Origin: Prostheceraeus crozeri
Lineage: Eukaryota; Platyhelminthes; Polycladida; Euryleptidae
NCBI GenBank assembly: GCA_907163375.1
Contig: CAJQUW010007256.1
Span: forward strand, 239,378 to 303,377
DNA: 64,000 nucleotides
Direction of reading: 5' to 3'
Shown: positions 35,261 to 46,611 of the stretch, piece after piece
How positions within the stretch are numbered: position 1 is the first letter of the stretch
How the letters are laid out: every line of letters starts with the position of its first letter
Made by a program: the position numbers and the translations under genes
The notes under the pieces: generated by a model
The model's database searches: none
What the model was told of the DNA's origin: nothing
Seen by the model: only the letters and a program-made list of their open reading frames with translations

Positions 35261-35949
35261 CTCTTACCATAGCCGTTCACACGATTTTATTGCCTCGTGA
35301 GATCGCAAGACATTCTTGATCATAAGTAACGATGTAATGCAGTGTGCTGATTCATTCATGCCCATTAAGTTAGTTTTCACAGGATGGGAGACGGTCGGAT
35401 ATGGCAAGCGTGGGGTATTCTTACTAGATGACAATGAAACTTTCAAATGGTGTCACATGGAAGAAATAGAGACTTGAAGCTCTTACCTAAATTATCAGAG
35501 GTACATTTCTCTTTAAAAGACCGGTGAAAATTAATTTGACGACGCAAATGTTTTGCAAATCAGTGGCCAAGAAGAGCACTGAGACTCTAGTTCACTGTAG
35601 TGTATTTGAAATAGTGGTTGTATAATAAACTGTTTTATGTTAATTTTGAATTAATCTAGTGGTTTCCAACCTAGGGGTAAATTACCCCACAGGGGTAATC
35701 TGCCAATTGTTCTCGGGGTAATGGGAACACCTCTCACAATTTATGCATATATTTCTTAGACTACGTTTCTATAGGATGTTCACTTGTGGCGATGTGGTGA
35801 TGTGTACTTCTTCCCTGTTCCAAGTTTTTCCGCGTTTAGATATGAAGATACACGGTTCCATAGCGTAGAGGATTCTCTATGCACGATTTCATCAGCTGGC
35901 TGAGCAAGCAACACGAACACACTGAGTTAGTACTTGTGACACTGTCTTG

Positions 35950-36101
35950 TTCTGTCATGATTAAAAACAAACACCCTGGTTTTCGTAAATCCCTCCACAA
36001 GTCAGTAAAGCAGCGAAAACTGCCACAGTTCACAAGTCAATCTCAGGGGTTTTTAAGGTGCAGTTCTACACAAGTGGTAGAGTTGCAAGTCGTATTTAAT
36101 T
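35950..36101 (+). repeat. Direct repeat R1 beside copia fragment
   Basis: About 150 bp starting TTCTGTCATGATTAAAAAC, repeated with roughly 90% identity at 36630-36780 in the same orientation. The two copies bracket the copia remnant. They are not the predicted LTR (36355-36604); they may be an older duplicated host segment or an LTR of another element. Confidence 0.7.
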
Positions 36102-36104
36102 AGA

Positions 36105-36387
36105 TCTTCGCATTTCATCAGATTCGGTGAAGCTTAACTGTGACAACCAAGGGGCCATAGCGCTAAGCAAGAATCCTATGCAACATCAACGTACGAAACA
36201 TATAGACATTAGACATCATTTCATTCGTGAATTAATTGATTCAAAGAAAATCATCGTACAGTATATTTCATCAGAGGATAATCTTGCTGACGCATTGACC
36301 AAGCCATTGGGTAAAATTAAATTTGTGAAACTCACAGCTCAGATCAAGGGGGCCTGTGGAGAGATGATCTTCTCTGAGGATATTTGA
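36105..36387 (+). pseudogene. Ty1/copia RNase H fragment
   Basis: The plus strand encodes VKLNCDNQGAIALSKNP, then HQRTKHIDIRHHFIREL, IVQYISSEDNLADALTKPL. This is the C-terminal RNase H end of copia polyproteins (D-N-Q-x-A, K-H-I-D-I-R-x-H-F-I-R, D-x-x-T-K-P). Everything upstream of RNase H is missing. The frame ends within the predicted LTR. Confidence 0.85.
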
Positions 36388-36604
36388 TGGACTTCAGTTG
36401 TACAAGAGTTTACTGATCTCATAGACTTCAGTTATATCTTCATGTCATTTAGATGTCTACGGTACATTATTTTATTTACTAGACATAGACCGTGTTCTAG
36501 CCATAGTCTGGTCTGCATGGCAAGATTTATATTTTGTATTTTGAATTCTACATTCTGTCTATCCATATTTGCATCTTTGAATAGAGATCACAATTAGACC
36601 AACA
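36355..36604 (+). repeat. Candidate copia 3' LTR
   Basis: A purine-rich tract ATCAAGGGGG sits immediately before CC and TGTGGAGAGATG, the expected start of an LTR after the polypurine tract. A candidate end is GACCAACA at 36604 (TG...CA). No 5' partner LTR is present in the window, so the boundary is provisional. Confidence 0.4.
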
Positions 36605-36629
36605 GGCATGGCTTTTGGCAGCTTAAGAG

Positions 36630-36780
36630 TTCTGTCATGATTAAAAACGATCAGCCTGGTTTTCGTTAATCCCTCCACAAGCCAGTAAAGCAGCGAAAAC
36701 TCGCCATAGTTCACAAGTCAATGTCAGGGGTTTTTAAGGTGCAGTTCTACACAAGTGGTAGAGTTGCAACTCGTATTTAG
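36630..36780 (+). repeat. Direct repeat R2 beside copia fragment
   Basis: Second copy of R1: TTCTGTCATGATTAAAAAC through GGGGTTTTTAAGGTGCAG to CTCGTATTTAG. See R1 for interpretation. Confidence 0.7.
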
Positions 36781-36967
36781 TTCTCTTCATATTAATGAGC
36801 CTGACTAACTGCTTGAAGCAAATAAATTGGTCCGATTAATCATTCCATCTTCCGCTTCAAGTTGCATATTTTTGGGGGGATTTCAAGTGGCTTATCTATC
36901 ATAGTTTCTATCAACAAGATTGAAGCTACTGAAATAATATTAGATGCCTAATAATTTGATATTTATG

Positions 36968-39265
36968 CAGTGGTCGGATTTGGGCACGAATTTGTCGAAA
37001 GAGGGCACGAATACACGAAAAATGAGTGTGGGAACGAAAATTGGTCCTCTTGAAATTCGTGCCCATCTTTTTCTGAGAATCACTTATATTTTCGAGCACA
37101 AATTGTATTAATAGTTGTATACTTAATTCATTAATTCATAGTATGTATTAAAACAACAATTCGTTGCTGATTCTGGAAATCAAATCTTCTTCAATTTTTT
37201 TTGAAAAAATAAAGCGAAATAACACAGGTATATATACGTCATTCGATCGATTTATATTTACTCCTCAGCGTAGTTCAGGGAACTACTTATGACTCTAACA
37301 CAACCATTGTTTCATTTACGTACAGAAGAAAAATCAAAATGATGATAGATAACTCAGGTAATTTGACACTAAACTCTTAAGTAAAGCTAATTCGATGGTA
37401 TAGCCTACTCCTCCAATTTAGTGGTATTATTTGATAATGTAGTGTATACATGAAAGGAATTACCATGAGATTGGTATTATAATTATTTCTTTGTTCATTT
37501 AACATATCGATGAGGTTTTACCATTCATTTTTCTTGATAATTGATACTGCCAATGAGTTGTAGGCATGTGTCGATAATCTGAAGCTCAACTGAATACCCC
37601 ATAACTTCAGAATAGAAATTGTCAACACAATAATCCATGAATATGACTTACTTTTATTGCCACCGGGCGCCTAGATCCTCCAGAAGTCTAGTTCCATCCA
37701 GATTGTATAGGCCTATGAGATGAAACTTATCTTCCAGATGCAGTTCAGTTCCCTAAGCTCCGTTCTTGTCGAAGAAGTCGTCCATCATCACGCGTTTCGT
37801 AATCGTTTCTCGATAGTGGGCTACTGGCTCGAGCGCTCTCACTGAAACATTGTCACGTCTTTTGAAAGAGGACCACCAGGTCCAGCCAATTTAACTGTTA
37901 TTTCCAGCCACAGTATTCGCAAAACGAATCATATCGATTGTTTTCAATCCAAACCCTAAGCGGACTGTATCCGTCCAGGACTTCATTAACTCCCGCTCCT
38001 GGCTGTCGATTAGGGATCGTGGGTTACCAGCATTCGGATTGATAAAAGTTTTGACATGTCTTCTCTATGTAGTCTCGAAAATGCCGTATTGCCTGGAGGC
38101 TTCATAGATTGATATTCTGCTGACTGTTACTGCCTTCTTAGCAGCAGCAATTCGTGTTTACCGATCCATGGTCAGCCAAGTAATTAATGAAAAATAATTG
38201 CTTTTCAATGAATTAGCTAAACATCTAGCAGGTGTATTTTGATCTAGTTTGATTTGCATCGTGTTTCTAACTTGTACCAGATGTTCAGTCAATACATAGT
38301 TGTCTGTCGGCACTATATCACAAAATGTTGACTTTCCCACAATGTGTATGCATGAGCAGCGAATTTTTGTCATATATCTATGGTAATCTATGTAGAGAAT
38401 ATCGTGTAACATCACTTCCACTGTAGAATTTTTGATCATTCTAACATGGTAGACGTAGGCCTACATATCACCTATATACTGCATATTAGGCATCCATGCG
38501 TGAAGTGTAGAATATCGGATTTCTTTAAGTAAGAATGGTTATTATTTTGATGAAATTAAATACCTCCAAAATAGAGGTGCCTCTGAATTAGCCGAGTTTA
38601 CCCTACAAAGATGCACGGGTCTCATGAACAGGCTGATCAATTGCCTACATTTCTTTTCGGTTCCTTTAACATCTTGGGCGATAAACAGCAGGCGAACCCA
38701 CGACCAAAGGCATGCCTCACAAAGCTTATAAAAGGCTTGAAGCAGTACAAACCAACTTACAAGCCAACATTGCAAAATAAACAGAAAATCAAAGATGATA
38801 AAACGAAAAGACTCATCAGGAAGATATGACGAGACTCTGAAAAGTCTGAAGGTTCGTCTGAATGAAATGTTGAAACTAATGGATGAGAAAAATCTGGAGT
38901 CAGACAGATTATTTCAAAAGTTCATGAAAAGAAGGATCTGTGTTTACCTTGACATTGACGATGATGATGCTGTTCCTAATAATAAATTATTTTTATAAAC
39001 TTTTTCACGTAATGTACGTAGCTAATACAAAGTGCATTTCCAAACATTTCGACGTATTTTCAGTTGACTAGTTTCTACTCCATGTGCATGTATATGCAAC
39101 AAATGTACATTTACGGACTCAAAAAACAATATGAAGATCATGCAATTCAATTACAATGTGCGATTTATAGTCATGCATATGAGTTCTTTTGAGCTGGTGG
39201 CACTGAATGGGCACGAATTTCGAGGGTGGGCACGAAAATCCTGAAAATTCTCAATCCGACCACTG
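36968..39265 (+). mobile_element. hAT transposon, copy 2, with internal pogo/Tigger relic
   Basis: Ends CAGTGGTCGGATTTGGGCAC and AATCCGACCACTG match copy 1 (11795-12957). A 6-bp direct repeat TTTATG flanks it (36962-36967 and 39266-39271), shorter than the usual hAT 8 bp. The right third encodes the same family-specific tail as copy 1 (KVRLNEMLKLMDEK and MKRRICVYLDIDDDDAVPN). No dimerisation domain is visible. A pogo/Tigger-like relic lies inside on the opposite strand. Confidence 0.75.
37667..38150 (-). pseudogene. pogo/Tigger (CENP-B-like) transposase N-terminal relic
   Basis: The minus strand reads VTVSRISIYEASRQYGIFET, FINPNAGNPRSLIDSQERE, MKSWTDTVRLGFGLKTID, a stop, WTWWSSFKRRDNVSVRALEP and VMMDDFFDK. 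The order (psq-type helix-turn-helix, then W-W-x-x-F-x-x-R and S-x-R, then F-F-D) matches the DNA-binding half of CENP-B/Tigger-type transposases. Three in-frame stops and the missing DDE half show it is dead. Confidence 0.6.
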
Positions 39266-39440
39266 TTTATGTTAGTCCTACGTGGGGTAATGAGACAATT
39301 TCAAAGAATAATATGGGTAACAAATCATACAAGGTTGGGAACCACGGAATTAATCTAATCATTTGGTGATAGCTGCTTTGTGTTGTAACTCGATCAAAGG
39401 ACTTGATTTAACCAGGGTTTAGATAATTTTGTCTTATGAC

Positions 39441-40097
39441 CATAGAGTAGGTATATTAGGTAGAGTGGTAACTCCGCATTTATTAAATCCCCAATGTGTA
39501 TACACTTTCGATTTTATTAAATGAACTCAAAGGAGATACAGTCGGAATTGTTTCCAAATGTGAGATATGCACATTTATGCAGTTTTGAAGAAATTACAAC
39601 GGAATTGACTGATCATGACAGAAATACAGAAGGAAATTATGTCGTTTTACAGATTGTCCGTGTCTTGACAGCTATGGAGAGGTGATATTTGTTAAAATGG
39701 CAACTCGATGACTTGCTATTGTTTCATAAAATAGAAATATGAAATTTCAGCCAAGAAAGCACAATAAGATGTCGACTTTTTCATGAGGACTTCCATTATA
39801 AGACGGATCATGAAATTCCCTTGATAATCAGCTTAATTTCCACTTAGTTAGGATGCTTATTAGCAAATAATCATTCATTTTGAGATCCAATTTGTTGCAT
39901 ACTACTTACATAAAGGAGTCATCTCGGTAGTATATAAATTGGCAAAATTTTGACATTTTTTAGAACTGCTCAAATAATTTTTGGATCACGGGAACGTTTT
40001 CTCCGCAAGAAACTGAATCTTTTCATACAAAAAGTTTCACTGTATACAGATACTTTTTTGAGTCGACACTCTACCACCTATATGTCCCTACTCTATG
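39441..40097 (+). mobile_element. hAT-like MITE, family M1, copy E
   Basis: Ends CATAGAGTAGGTATATTAGG and CTATATGTCCCTACTCTATG, flanked by CTTATGAC (39433) and CTTATAAC (40098), an 8-bp duplication with one mismatch. At 657 bp it is the shortest copy. It lies in ZFB intron 1. Confidence 0.87.
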
Positions 40098-40105
40098 CTT
40101 ATAAC

Positions 40106-41597
40106 AACAACTACAATGAAAAAATTCTAAATTACATCTAAAAATGAATAAAAATTATGTTAGACATTTACACGATGGTACTGCTATTATGCGATAACAA
40201 GTAGGGTGACAGAGTGACTGATCTTTCCTTTCATAATCCTTACTTCAATCCTAACAGCCAGCAAGCAATTACAAATTTATAGGAAAATGATTCTATTCAA
40301 TTTGCAACATCAAGTCGATTCTGCAAAAAGAAAGGAGTCTATATTTATGATTATTACCGCATTCATCCTTAATAACTGCCATGACAGCTTGTTTGGTTTT
40401 CACCGATTTGGAGCATCTGAATCCAAATTACATGTTAGTATTAGGCCACTTTCATGCGAAATGCCACTATCTGTGACATGAAATGAAAGTGTGTGATTAT
40501 TGTATGAAGTGGCAATTAATGGACAGCAAAACACGCATTATCAGTCGGTTAGTCCACCTGAAAATCAAAACGTAATCCATTGTTCCAGTGAGGAATTTGC
40601 TTCATCAATTAACTTAATGAATACCGCATGTATATGTTGGTACCGGTATTTCGTGCACAAGTTTGAAGACGTAGGTATGTCTCGGGGTAGATCTGCTTTC
40701 CAACTTCCACAGATGGTTAAGGTATTTTTTGGTTTAACGTTGAGTCAAAAATTTGGCTTTTTATTCTTGTGAAAACCAGAGGCAATTTGAAATTTTACTG
40801 CTTGTCATTTAGCTACAACCAAAAATGTATAAATTTGCCAATTGAACAAGAATATCATATATCCTACAACTGTCACATCTCAGCATGTCTTTATCTTGCA
40901 TCATGTTGTCACTTGCTTAGCATCTCTAATGCTTGGCTTTGCATGATTCAGTCCCAATAAGATTGTAGCCGCGAAGATCCCACGAACCGATGCGAATAGC
41001 AGAGAATTTGCCGACATCGGCATTAGGTTCGGCTAGCACCAGTTTGTTTTCAAAAAATAAATCCAAATAAGTTGCCATGGTTGCCAAGTAAAACAACATA
41101 TGCACTTTTCTTGGCAGAAAAAGAATTAATTTTTTATATATTTTATATTAAAAGTATTAAAAACATTCATCCTCGACAGGGACACTTCATGGACAGTTAG
41201 TTAGCCACTTTGCACCTGCAAAATTTCATTCTCAACAAGCTTTATGCAATTCATATATTGTTGATTAAAATTCAATTAATTCAGATGCAATTTTCTAGAT
41301 CCAAATTGCTATGTTGAATGTAATACATTTAAAAACCAGAACTGCTTTTTACTTAATACACGTAATCGTTCATGACAAAATTCAATTATTCGAATGTTCA
41401 ATTTTGATGTATTTCTATGTCATCTGCGATCATAGAACAGTTCCTCGATGTGGATGAAATCGTTTTGAATGTAAGAAGACGTGAAATTACGTTCTTTTTT
41501 TACCCTAGCAATTTGTGCAAGACATCGGGTACCACATATGCATATAAAACTTAATATCTTTCAGATGCATTTATTCAGTATATTGATTGTTTTTTAG
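40106..41597. other. Intronic sequence of ZFB, no gene assigned
   Basis: AT-rich, with open frames up to 90 codons lacking motifs. No bounded element was found. Confidence 0.4.
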
Positions 41598-41758
41598 ATT
41601 GTATTTCAAATGTAATCAATCGACATGTTCATGTAACTTCATCGGTCATTTAACTGGTAAACGCGATGGAAGAGATGCTGTAATGATTTTCAAGAAAATT
41701 GGAACAGTTAATCATGATGAGGATTACATACCCAAGAGATGGTTGCACAGGATGGTTG
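41598..41758 (+). CDS. ZFB middle coding exon (Cys-rich module)
   Basis: Exon of 161 nt between the acceptor TTGTTTTTTAG and the strong donor GTTG/GTAAGT. Its first base completes the CG left by exon 1 (Arg); its last base, G, joins AT of the next exon (Asp). The open frame encodes LYFKCNQSTCSCNFIGHLT, then GKRDGRDAVMIFKKIG, NHDEDYIPKRWLHRMV. The C-x4-C-x-C and His suggest metal binding. The equivalent ZFA exon has the same phases and shares the C-x4-C, PKR and Val-Asp junction. The spliced frame is open across all three exons. Confidence 0.7.
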
Positions 41759-42996
41759 GTAAGTTACACAGAATTTTATTAGGAAAGTTCCAATCACCAT
41801 ACTTGAGCTCTCTATTTAAATCATAGTCTTGTTTTGCTAAACTCTCATGTGAAATGTACCTAAAATTGAGTTTGTGCGGGTCAGATTAGGGTTGACGAGA
41901 ATGGTCCAAATTTGATCGTACTTCGCCACCTTCTCCCTTTTGGGTCCCAATTATTGACTGTTTAATGCAAGAACTTCTTAGACACATTTGGATTTGGCAG
42001 GCCTCCTTATGTCGGCAAACACGAGCATTTTGAGCAATTTAATCCACATTCAACCAAATTCTCGCATACATTGCCGATCAGAAGCATGATAATAACACAT
42101 ACACGTAATAGGAAATGACCTGAAGACATTCCATGTCAAAAATTATGACTCTGGGCTCAATAGTTTTCACTTTATCAGAGAAAGCAAAGAAATTTTCATT
42201 TTAACCAAAAAATGCGATCTGCGTCCCATTGGATCGACTTGTGTTTCTCTTTGATCGTGTCTGACAAGAAGAGGAACTAACTAGAACTCGGGAGACGCGG
42301 AGATTCATAGTAGGCAGCAGATGTACATCATACTGTGAAAGTCTTATTATCGGCCTCGTTCCCTGCAAAAACTCGTTCTAGCTGCCGGACTAATAGTCTG
42401 TCTTCGTGACAAAATCGAATTAAAGCATCAGGGTAAATAAAATGGCCTTCTTATATGGTTGAAGCAGTTTAACAGGTCAATATGCTATGATACAGTGCAT
42501 TCTCATAAGTCTTTGTCGATCCATGAAAAAATGGTCGCTTAGTGGAAAAGGACGTCACTGTCGACTACTTCAGTGATTGTATCATCTTGCCCACCTAGTC
42601 GCAGCACTTTTTTTACAAATGTACGGTGAATGACCAGTTTCAGCTCTCTTTTAACTCTCTTATTTAGCAATCGCGAAATAATGTCCAAGGTCTCAAATAC
42701 AGCAACTGATCTTTCAGTTGATTCTCTTGCTGTTACAGTGATGATGTGCATGTGAGAAGGCGTGAGAATCGTGGCTCATTTTGAGAAATGTTAGGAAATA
42801 AGGGACTCTGGGTGATAGGTGTTAGATATGTGTCTTTTTTGGGAAGTATGTCGGTAGTTCCATCCTATCACACGTCACGCGGGTGTATCAGAATTGGTTT
42901 GGATGCATTTCGATAGTTCCTCTAAATTCACATAATGCATCACATGCAAACATTGAATGAGATCCGATGGAGCAAGGAAAATGTCTGCAATCAAAA
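41759..42996. other. Intronic sequence of ZFB, no gene assigned
   Basis: Start of ZFB intron 2. Short frames without motifs; no terminal repeats recognised. Confidence 0.4.
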
Positions 42997-42998
42997 TA

Positions 42999-44050
42999 CA
43001 GTAGTGTTCGGATTTAGTAGCATTAAATTTTATAACAATAAGGGCTTTGTAACCATCCTTATTTGCACCATTGATGAAATCATTTGAGTTTTGTGACATG
43101 TTGACCACCTGCGAATGAGAAATTTTCTGCGCACGTGCCGTGCCTTTCGGCGATTCAGGTTTCATCGAAATGTAAACCTCTAGATGCTATCTGAGGAAAT
43201 AGTTGTGCAGATTATGTTATGATACGTTCATCAGGTGCATTGATGACTTATATTCAAGACCAATCACCGGCGTCTAAACTCGAAGAAACCCCATCATCAC
43301 AATCTTCGTCTTATTTTGTGTGCATGCATCATGTCTCCACCTACGAACAAGCGAACTCTACTATCACTTTCTGACAAATATTCCGTAATTCTGGATTTGA
43401 ATAAAGGTGTGAAATCTTAGGTGATTCAAAACCGATTGAATGTTTCGCATTCTTTTGTTTCTGTCATCAAGAGAAACAAGGATGCTATATTGAAGCAGTT
43501 CGAGGCTGGGGGGAAAACATACACAAAAGTCTAGCAAAAAAGCATCTATGAAGAACTCTATCGACTTCCTCATGGATGGTTTAAACAGGTCTCAACAGCG
43601 AACGTAGAAGGATTAACGGGCTTCGTTCTACAGCAAGAAGCAATCAAACTTGATAAGAAAGCAGATTTATCGGATTTTGACGAAGCAAAAATTGATATGG
43701 AGGATATCATCTGTGCACACCAACGACGTTGCTAGTTGGCAGGAAAAGAGATGTGACCAGAAATTACACGTGCATTTCCTAATAAGGATATTTTCAATGT
43801 CGACGAATGCGGACTTATGTGGATGGTGCTACCGAATATAACACTGGAATTCAAGGGAAAAATGTAGCGGAGGCAAGAATGCCAAGGACAGGACAGCTGT
43901 TGTAGTCGGAACCAGTGCCGACAATGTGTCATTATTTCATTAAAATATCATCAATGACACGATTTTTTGAAAAATGGGTTTAGTAACAATTTGGATTTAG
44001 AAACATATTTTGCCAGCACCATGGCATGTTGCCAAATCCGAACACTACTG
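42999..44050 (+). mobile_element. pogo/Tigger transposon with intact ends
   Basis: Terminal inverted repeats CAGTAGTGTTCGGATTT at the left and the reverse complement at the right (AAATCCGAACACTACTG), flanked by TA on both sides (42997-42998 and 44051-44052). The TA target and the transposase type agree. At 1,052 bp it is internally shortened. It lies in ZFB intron 2. Confidence 0.85.
43330..43930 (+). pseudogene. Tigger/CENP-B-type transposase, decayed
   Basis: The plus strand reads MSPPTNKRTLLSLSDKYSVI, then LNVSHSFVSVIKRNKDAIL, the N-terminal CENP-B-like helix-turn-helix. WFKQVSTANVEGLTGFVLQ is the second DNA-binding block. FNVDECGLMWMVLPNITLEF is the first DDE block, carrying the catalytic D. 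Stops and a frameshift are present, and the remaining catalytic residues are lost. Confidence 0.75.
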
Positions 44051-44052
44051 TA

Positions 44053-44990
44053 AATTGTTTGGTTGTAGTGGTTGATCACGCAGGTTATCGACTGTTTTTC
44101 TACATGTATTTAGTATTTGAATAAAGCTGTACGTGGTGGTGACGTCAGCCCATCTCCTCTGTGCTATTGGGAGGGGGTCCAGGGGGCCGTCAGGTGTTGG
44201 GCGTGCCAACCGCCTGCTTCCACCGGCGGATGAGCTCCATACACCTGACGGGGGCAACCCACAGGTCCCATTGTGTGAGCATTGTGTGTATGTGTGCAAT
44301 AGAAGAGGTGTCTTGTGTCGTGCGGTTGAGTTCCACAAAGGTGGCAAAGATGTGGAGAGTGGACAGAGGGGTTTACATTGTGTAAGTATTCTCTTAAGAA
44401 GGGTGATTTAATGGCACGGAGTTGTGTCAGTGTTGTGCGTGTGCGTCTGTCGAGTGTTTGTTCTGATTTGTGAACTGTGGGGGGGATTGCGATAACGACT
44501 TCGTTGTTTTGCCTGTGCGTTAGGTATTATTATAACAATAATAGAGACGCATATTTTGAAGTAAACGCCCCAATAATAGAAATTGTGGAGCGGACAACAC
44601 AAAGATAAATGTTAAAAATGAAGTGAAAAAAATGTATGTGCCGACGTGGTAGCTGTTTTGTTGCGTTGGATGACTGGAAATTGTGGGTTTTTGTTGTCTG
44701 AGAGATGGTGGTTGTTGCGTAAGGAGATGGAGAGGGCACTGTTGACATTTTACTTTGTGTAAAAGCTGTTTTGCGTGTAATGTGAGGTGTTGTGGAGGAC
44801 GTGTTTTTCATCAAGTACATGTAGGTGCTGTGTATTTGTGTCGCGTGTGCATCCTCTGTGGCGATCCTGAGCGCTTTGTTATGTATTGATTGTAGTCTGA
44901 CGATGCTTGCTTTTGAGGTGATTAGAGCTGTGCGTTCCCCGTGCAGTCGAACTTCATGTAATACGTAGACTTTCATTGGTACACCCACCT
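44053..44990 (-). pseudogene. LINE fragment (Jockey-like C-terminus)
   Basis: The minus strand contains RLQSIHNKALRIATEDA, the conserved block following the RT thumb in Jockey-type LINEs. Near 44340-44210 it has HLCHLCGTQPHDTRHLFYC and LTQWDLWVAPV, a C-terminal Cys/His knuckle. It abuts the right end of the Tigger element. The plus strand is unusually GC-rich around 44130-44260. Frames are broken, so it is dead. Confidence 0.7.
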
Positions 44991-45771
44991 CGACTGATAG
45001 ACAAAGCAGGCTTTATTAGGACACTTATCCTTGCTTATTGCGATGGATTCAACTTCAACATTCCTCCTAGCATCTCTTCGGAGAGTCTCATAACTACAAT
45101 CCTCGTCAAAGAGCCTCAAGTAAAGCCAGGACTTGCTATTCGGAATTGCTTGAAGAAAGCGGACTTAAATTCTATCAGTGGTCACGACCAATCTATCAGT
45201 GAAAACGTCCAGATTCTCTACTGAAAGAGTACACCTATCAATGGATAACTCGATCAGCTGGAAGAGAATGCTCTGTCCCGATGAACACTACGACTTAGGC
45301 GATTTCATCGTGCAATGAGAATTCAAGAAGAGGCGACGCATAAGTTATGAAGTGGAAGAGGACTTTCTGGTAATCCAGAACGTGCGGTCGTTGCAGAACC
45401 TCGCCAGTACATGCTACGTCTACAAGTTCAGGCGCGGCAAAATGTTAGAGATGCAACTCATGTTCTTGTTTCCTGTGTAGGAATACTAAATGAACTGGGC
45501 TTTGACCAGCTCTTAATGAATTTAGCATAATTATCATGCTGTCGGATATTTCCATTCGAAGGGCAGGTATGCAAAAGGAGTAGGACCAAGGACTTTCGCA
45601 ATAAATTTTTGGCAGCGGGCTAGAATCCCAAGATGCTCGATATTTATTCAATCCTCTCAAATGTAAATTCAATCACTGTGGTGAATGTGTTTGATAGAGT
45701 TTCTATACTATCATAGCATCTTCTCTTATTTACATATTATAGAGCTGTAATCATTACATTTTGGTAAAACC
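44991..45771 (+). other. Coding-like text, unassigned
   Basis: A plus-strand frame at 44976-45224 is open for 82 codons. At 45355-45530 the frame reads NPERAVVAEPRQYMLRLQVQ and VRDATHVLVSCVGIL, ending in TAA. No family was recognised. Its position inside a ZFB intron, among transposons, suggests a transposon relic. Confidence 0.25.
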
Positions 45772-46282
45772 CACAGAATTAGATTGTTTAATCGTACCAC
45801 TTTGCTAGAAGTGTAAACTGATTCAAACAGATGGCACATGCAGGAACTTAATAAGTGGGCAAAAAGAAATTTTTAATACCTTACACAGATAGGAAAAATA
45901 GTCGTGCGTCGCTTGCGGATTGCTCTTAATTCTTTCAAAGTGCTCCGATCGCCTGGACTCCTTCGGATTCGAAGAATTCAGATCATTACGCAAAAGTTTT
46001 CTCGATAATGTTGGGTCCTCCGATTATTTCAAAAAAGTTAGCAAGCGCACGAAAAAACGTTCACAAACTTCTCTGTAGAACTTGACATCGTCTGTGTCTC
46101 TTTGCTGTGTGATCCCGTTGATAACAGTCACTGAAACTTCACACAATTTGGCGTGTTTGATGTTGAACTGGCTGCTCATTGTTCGATTGCTATGGTATTA
46201 TGCCAGCAGATTGTGCCATTTCATTAGCGTTACATGTTCCCTTCTAGTCGAAGGAAGAAGAGATGACCTGTCTAATTCTGTG
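45772..46282 (+). mobile_element. TIR MITE, family M2, copy 1
   Basis: Inverted ends CACAGAATTAGA ... TCTAATTCTGTG, flanked by a perfect 9-bp direct repeat GGTAAAACC (45763-45771 and 46283-46291). It is 511 bp and non-coding. Its left arm (ATAGTCGTGCGTCGCTTGCG region) is the reverse complement of the right arm of copy 2. hAT or Mutator-like ancestry would both fit the 8-9 bp target size. Confidence 0.85.
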
Positions 46283-46611
46283 GGTAAAACCTCTTAAATA
46301 CAAGATTTATTAAGTTTTATTCTATGCAGCAATATGTTTTCTTAATTCAATTACAATTAACATAATTTTGTCTTTTAAATTGCGTTACAATCATTTCAAT
46401 TATACTCATTAAATATTTTTATTGGTATCCAGGCTGTCGTGTAGTGTAAAAGAACTGCGAAAGAGATCTTGTTATTGGCCTTATAAGATTTCAATAAAAT
46501 CTTGGTACTTGTTCGATAGCTGTCTACCGAATTACCTGAAGACGAGCGATGTGGCGATTACTAGCATCCTAGAAAACTGTTGTTGCTTGTAGTGGTGAAC
46601 AGTGGTATGAC

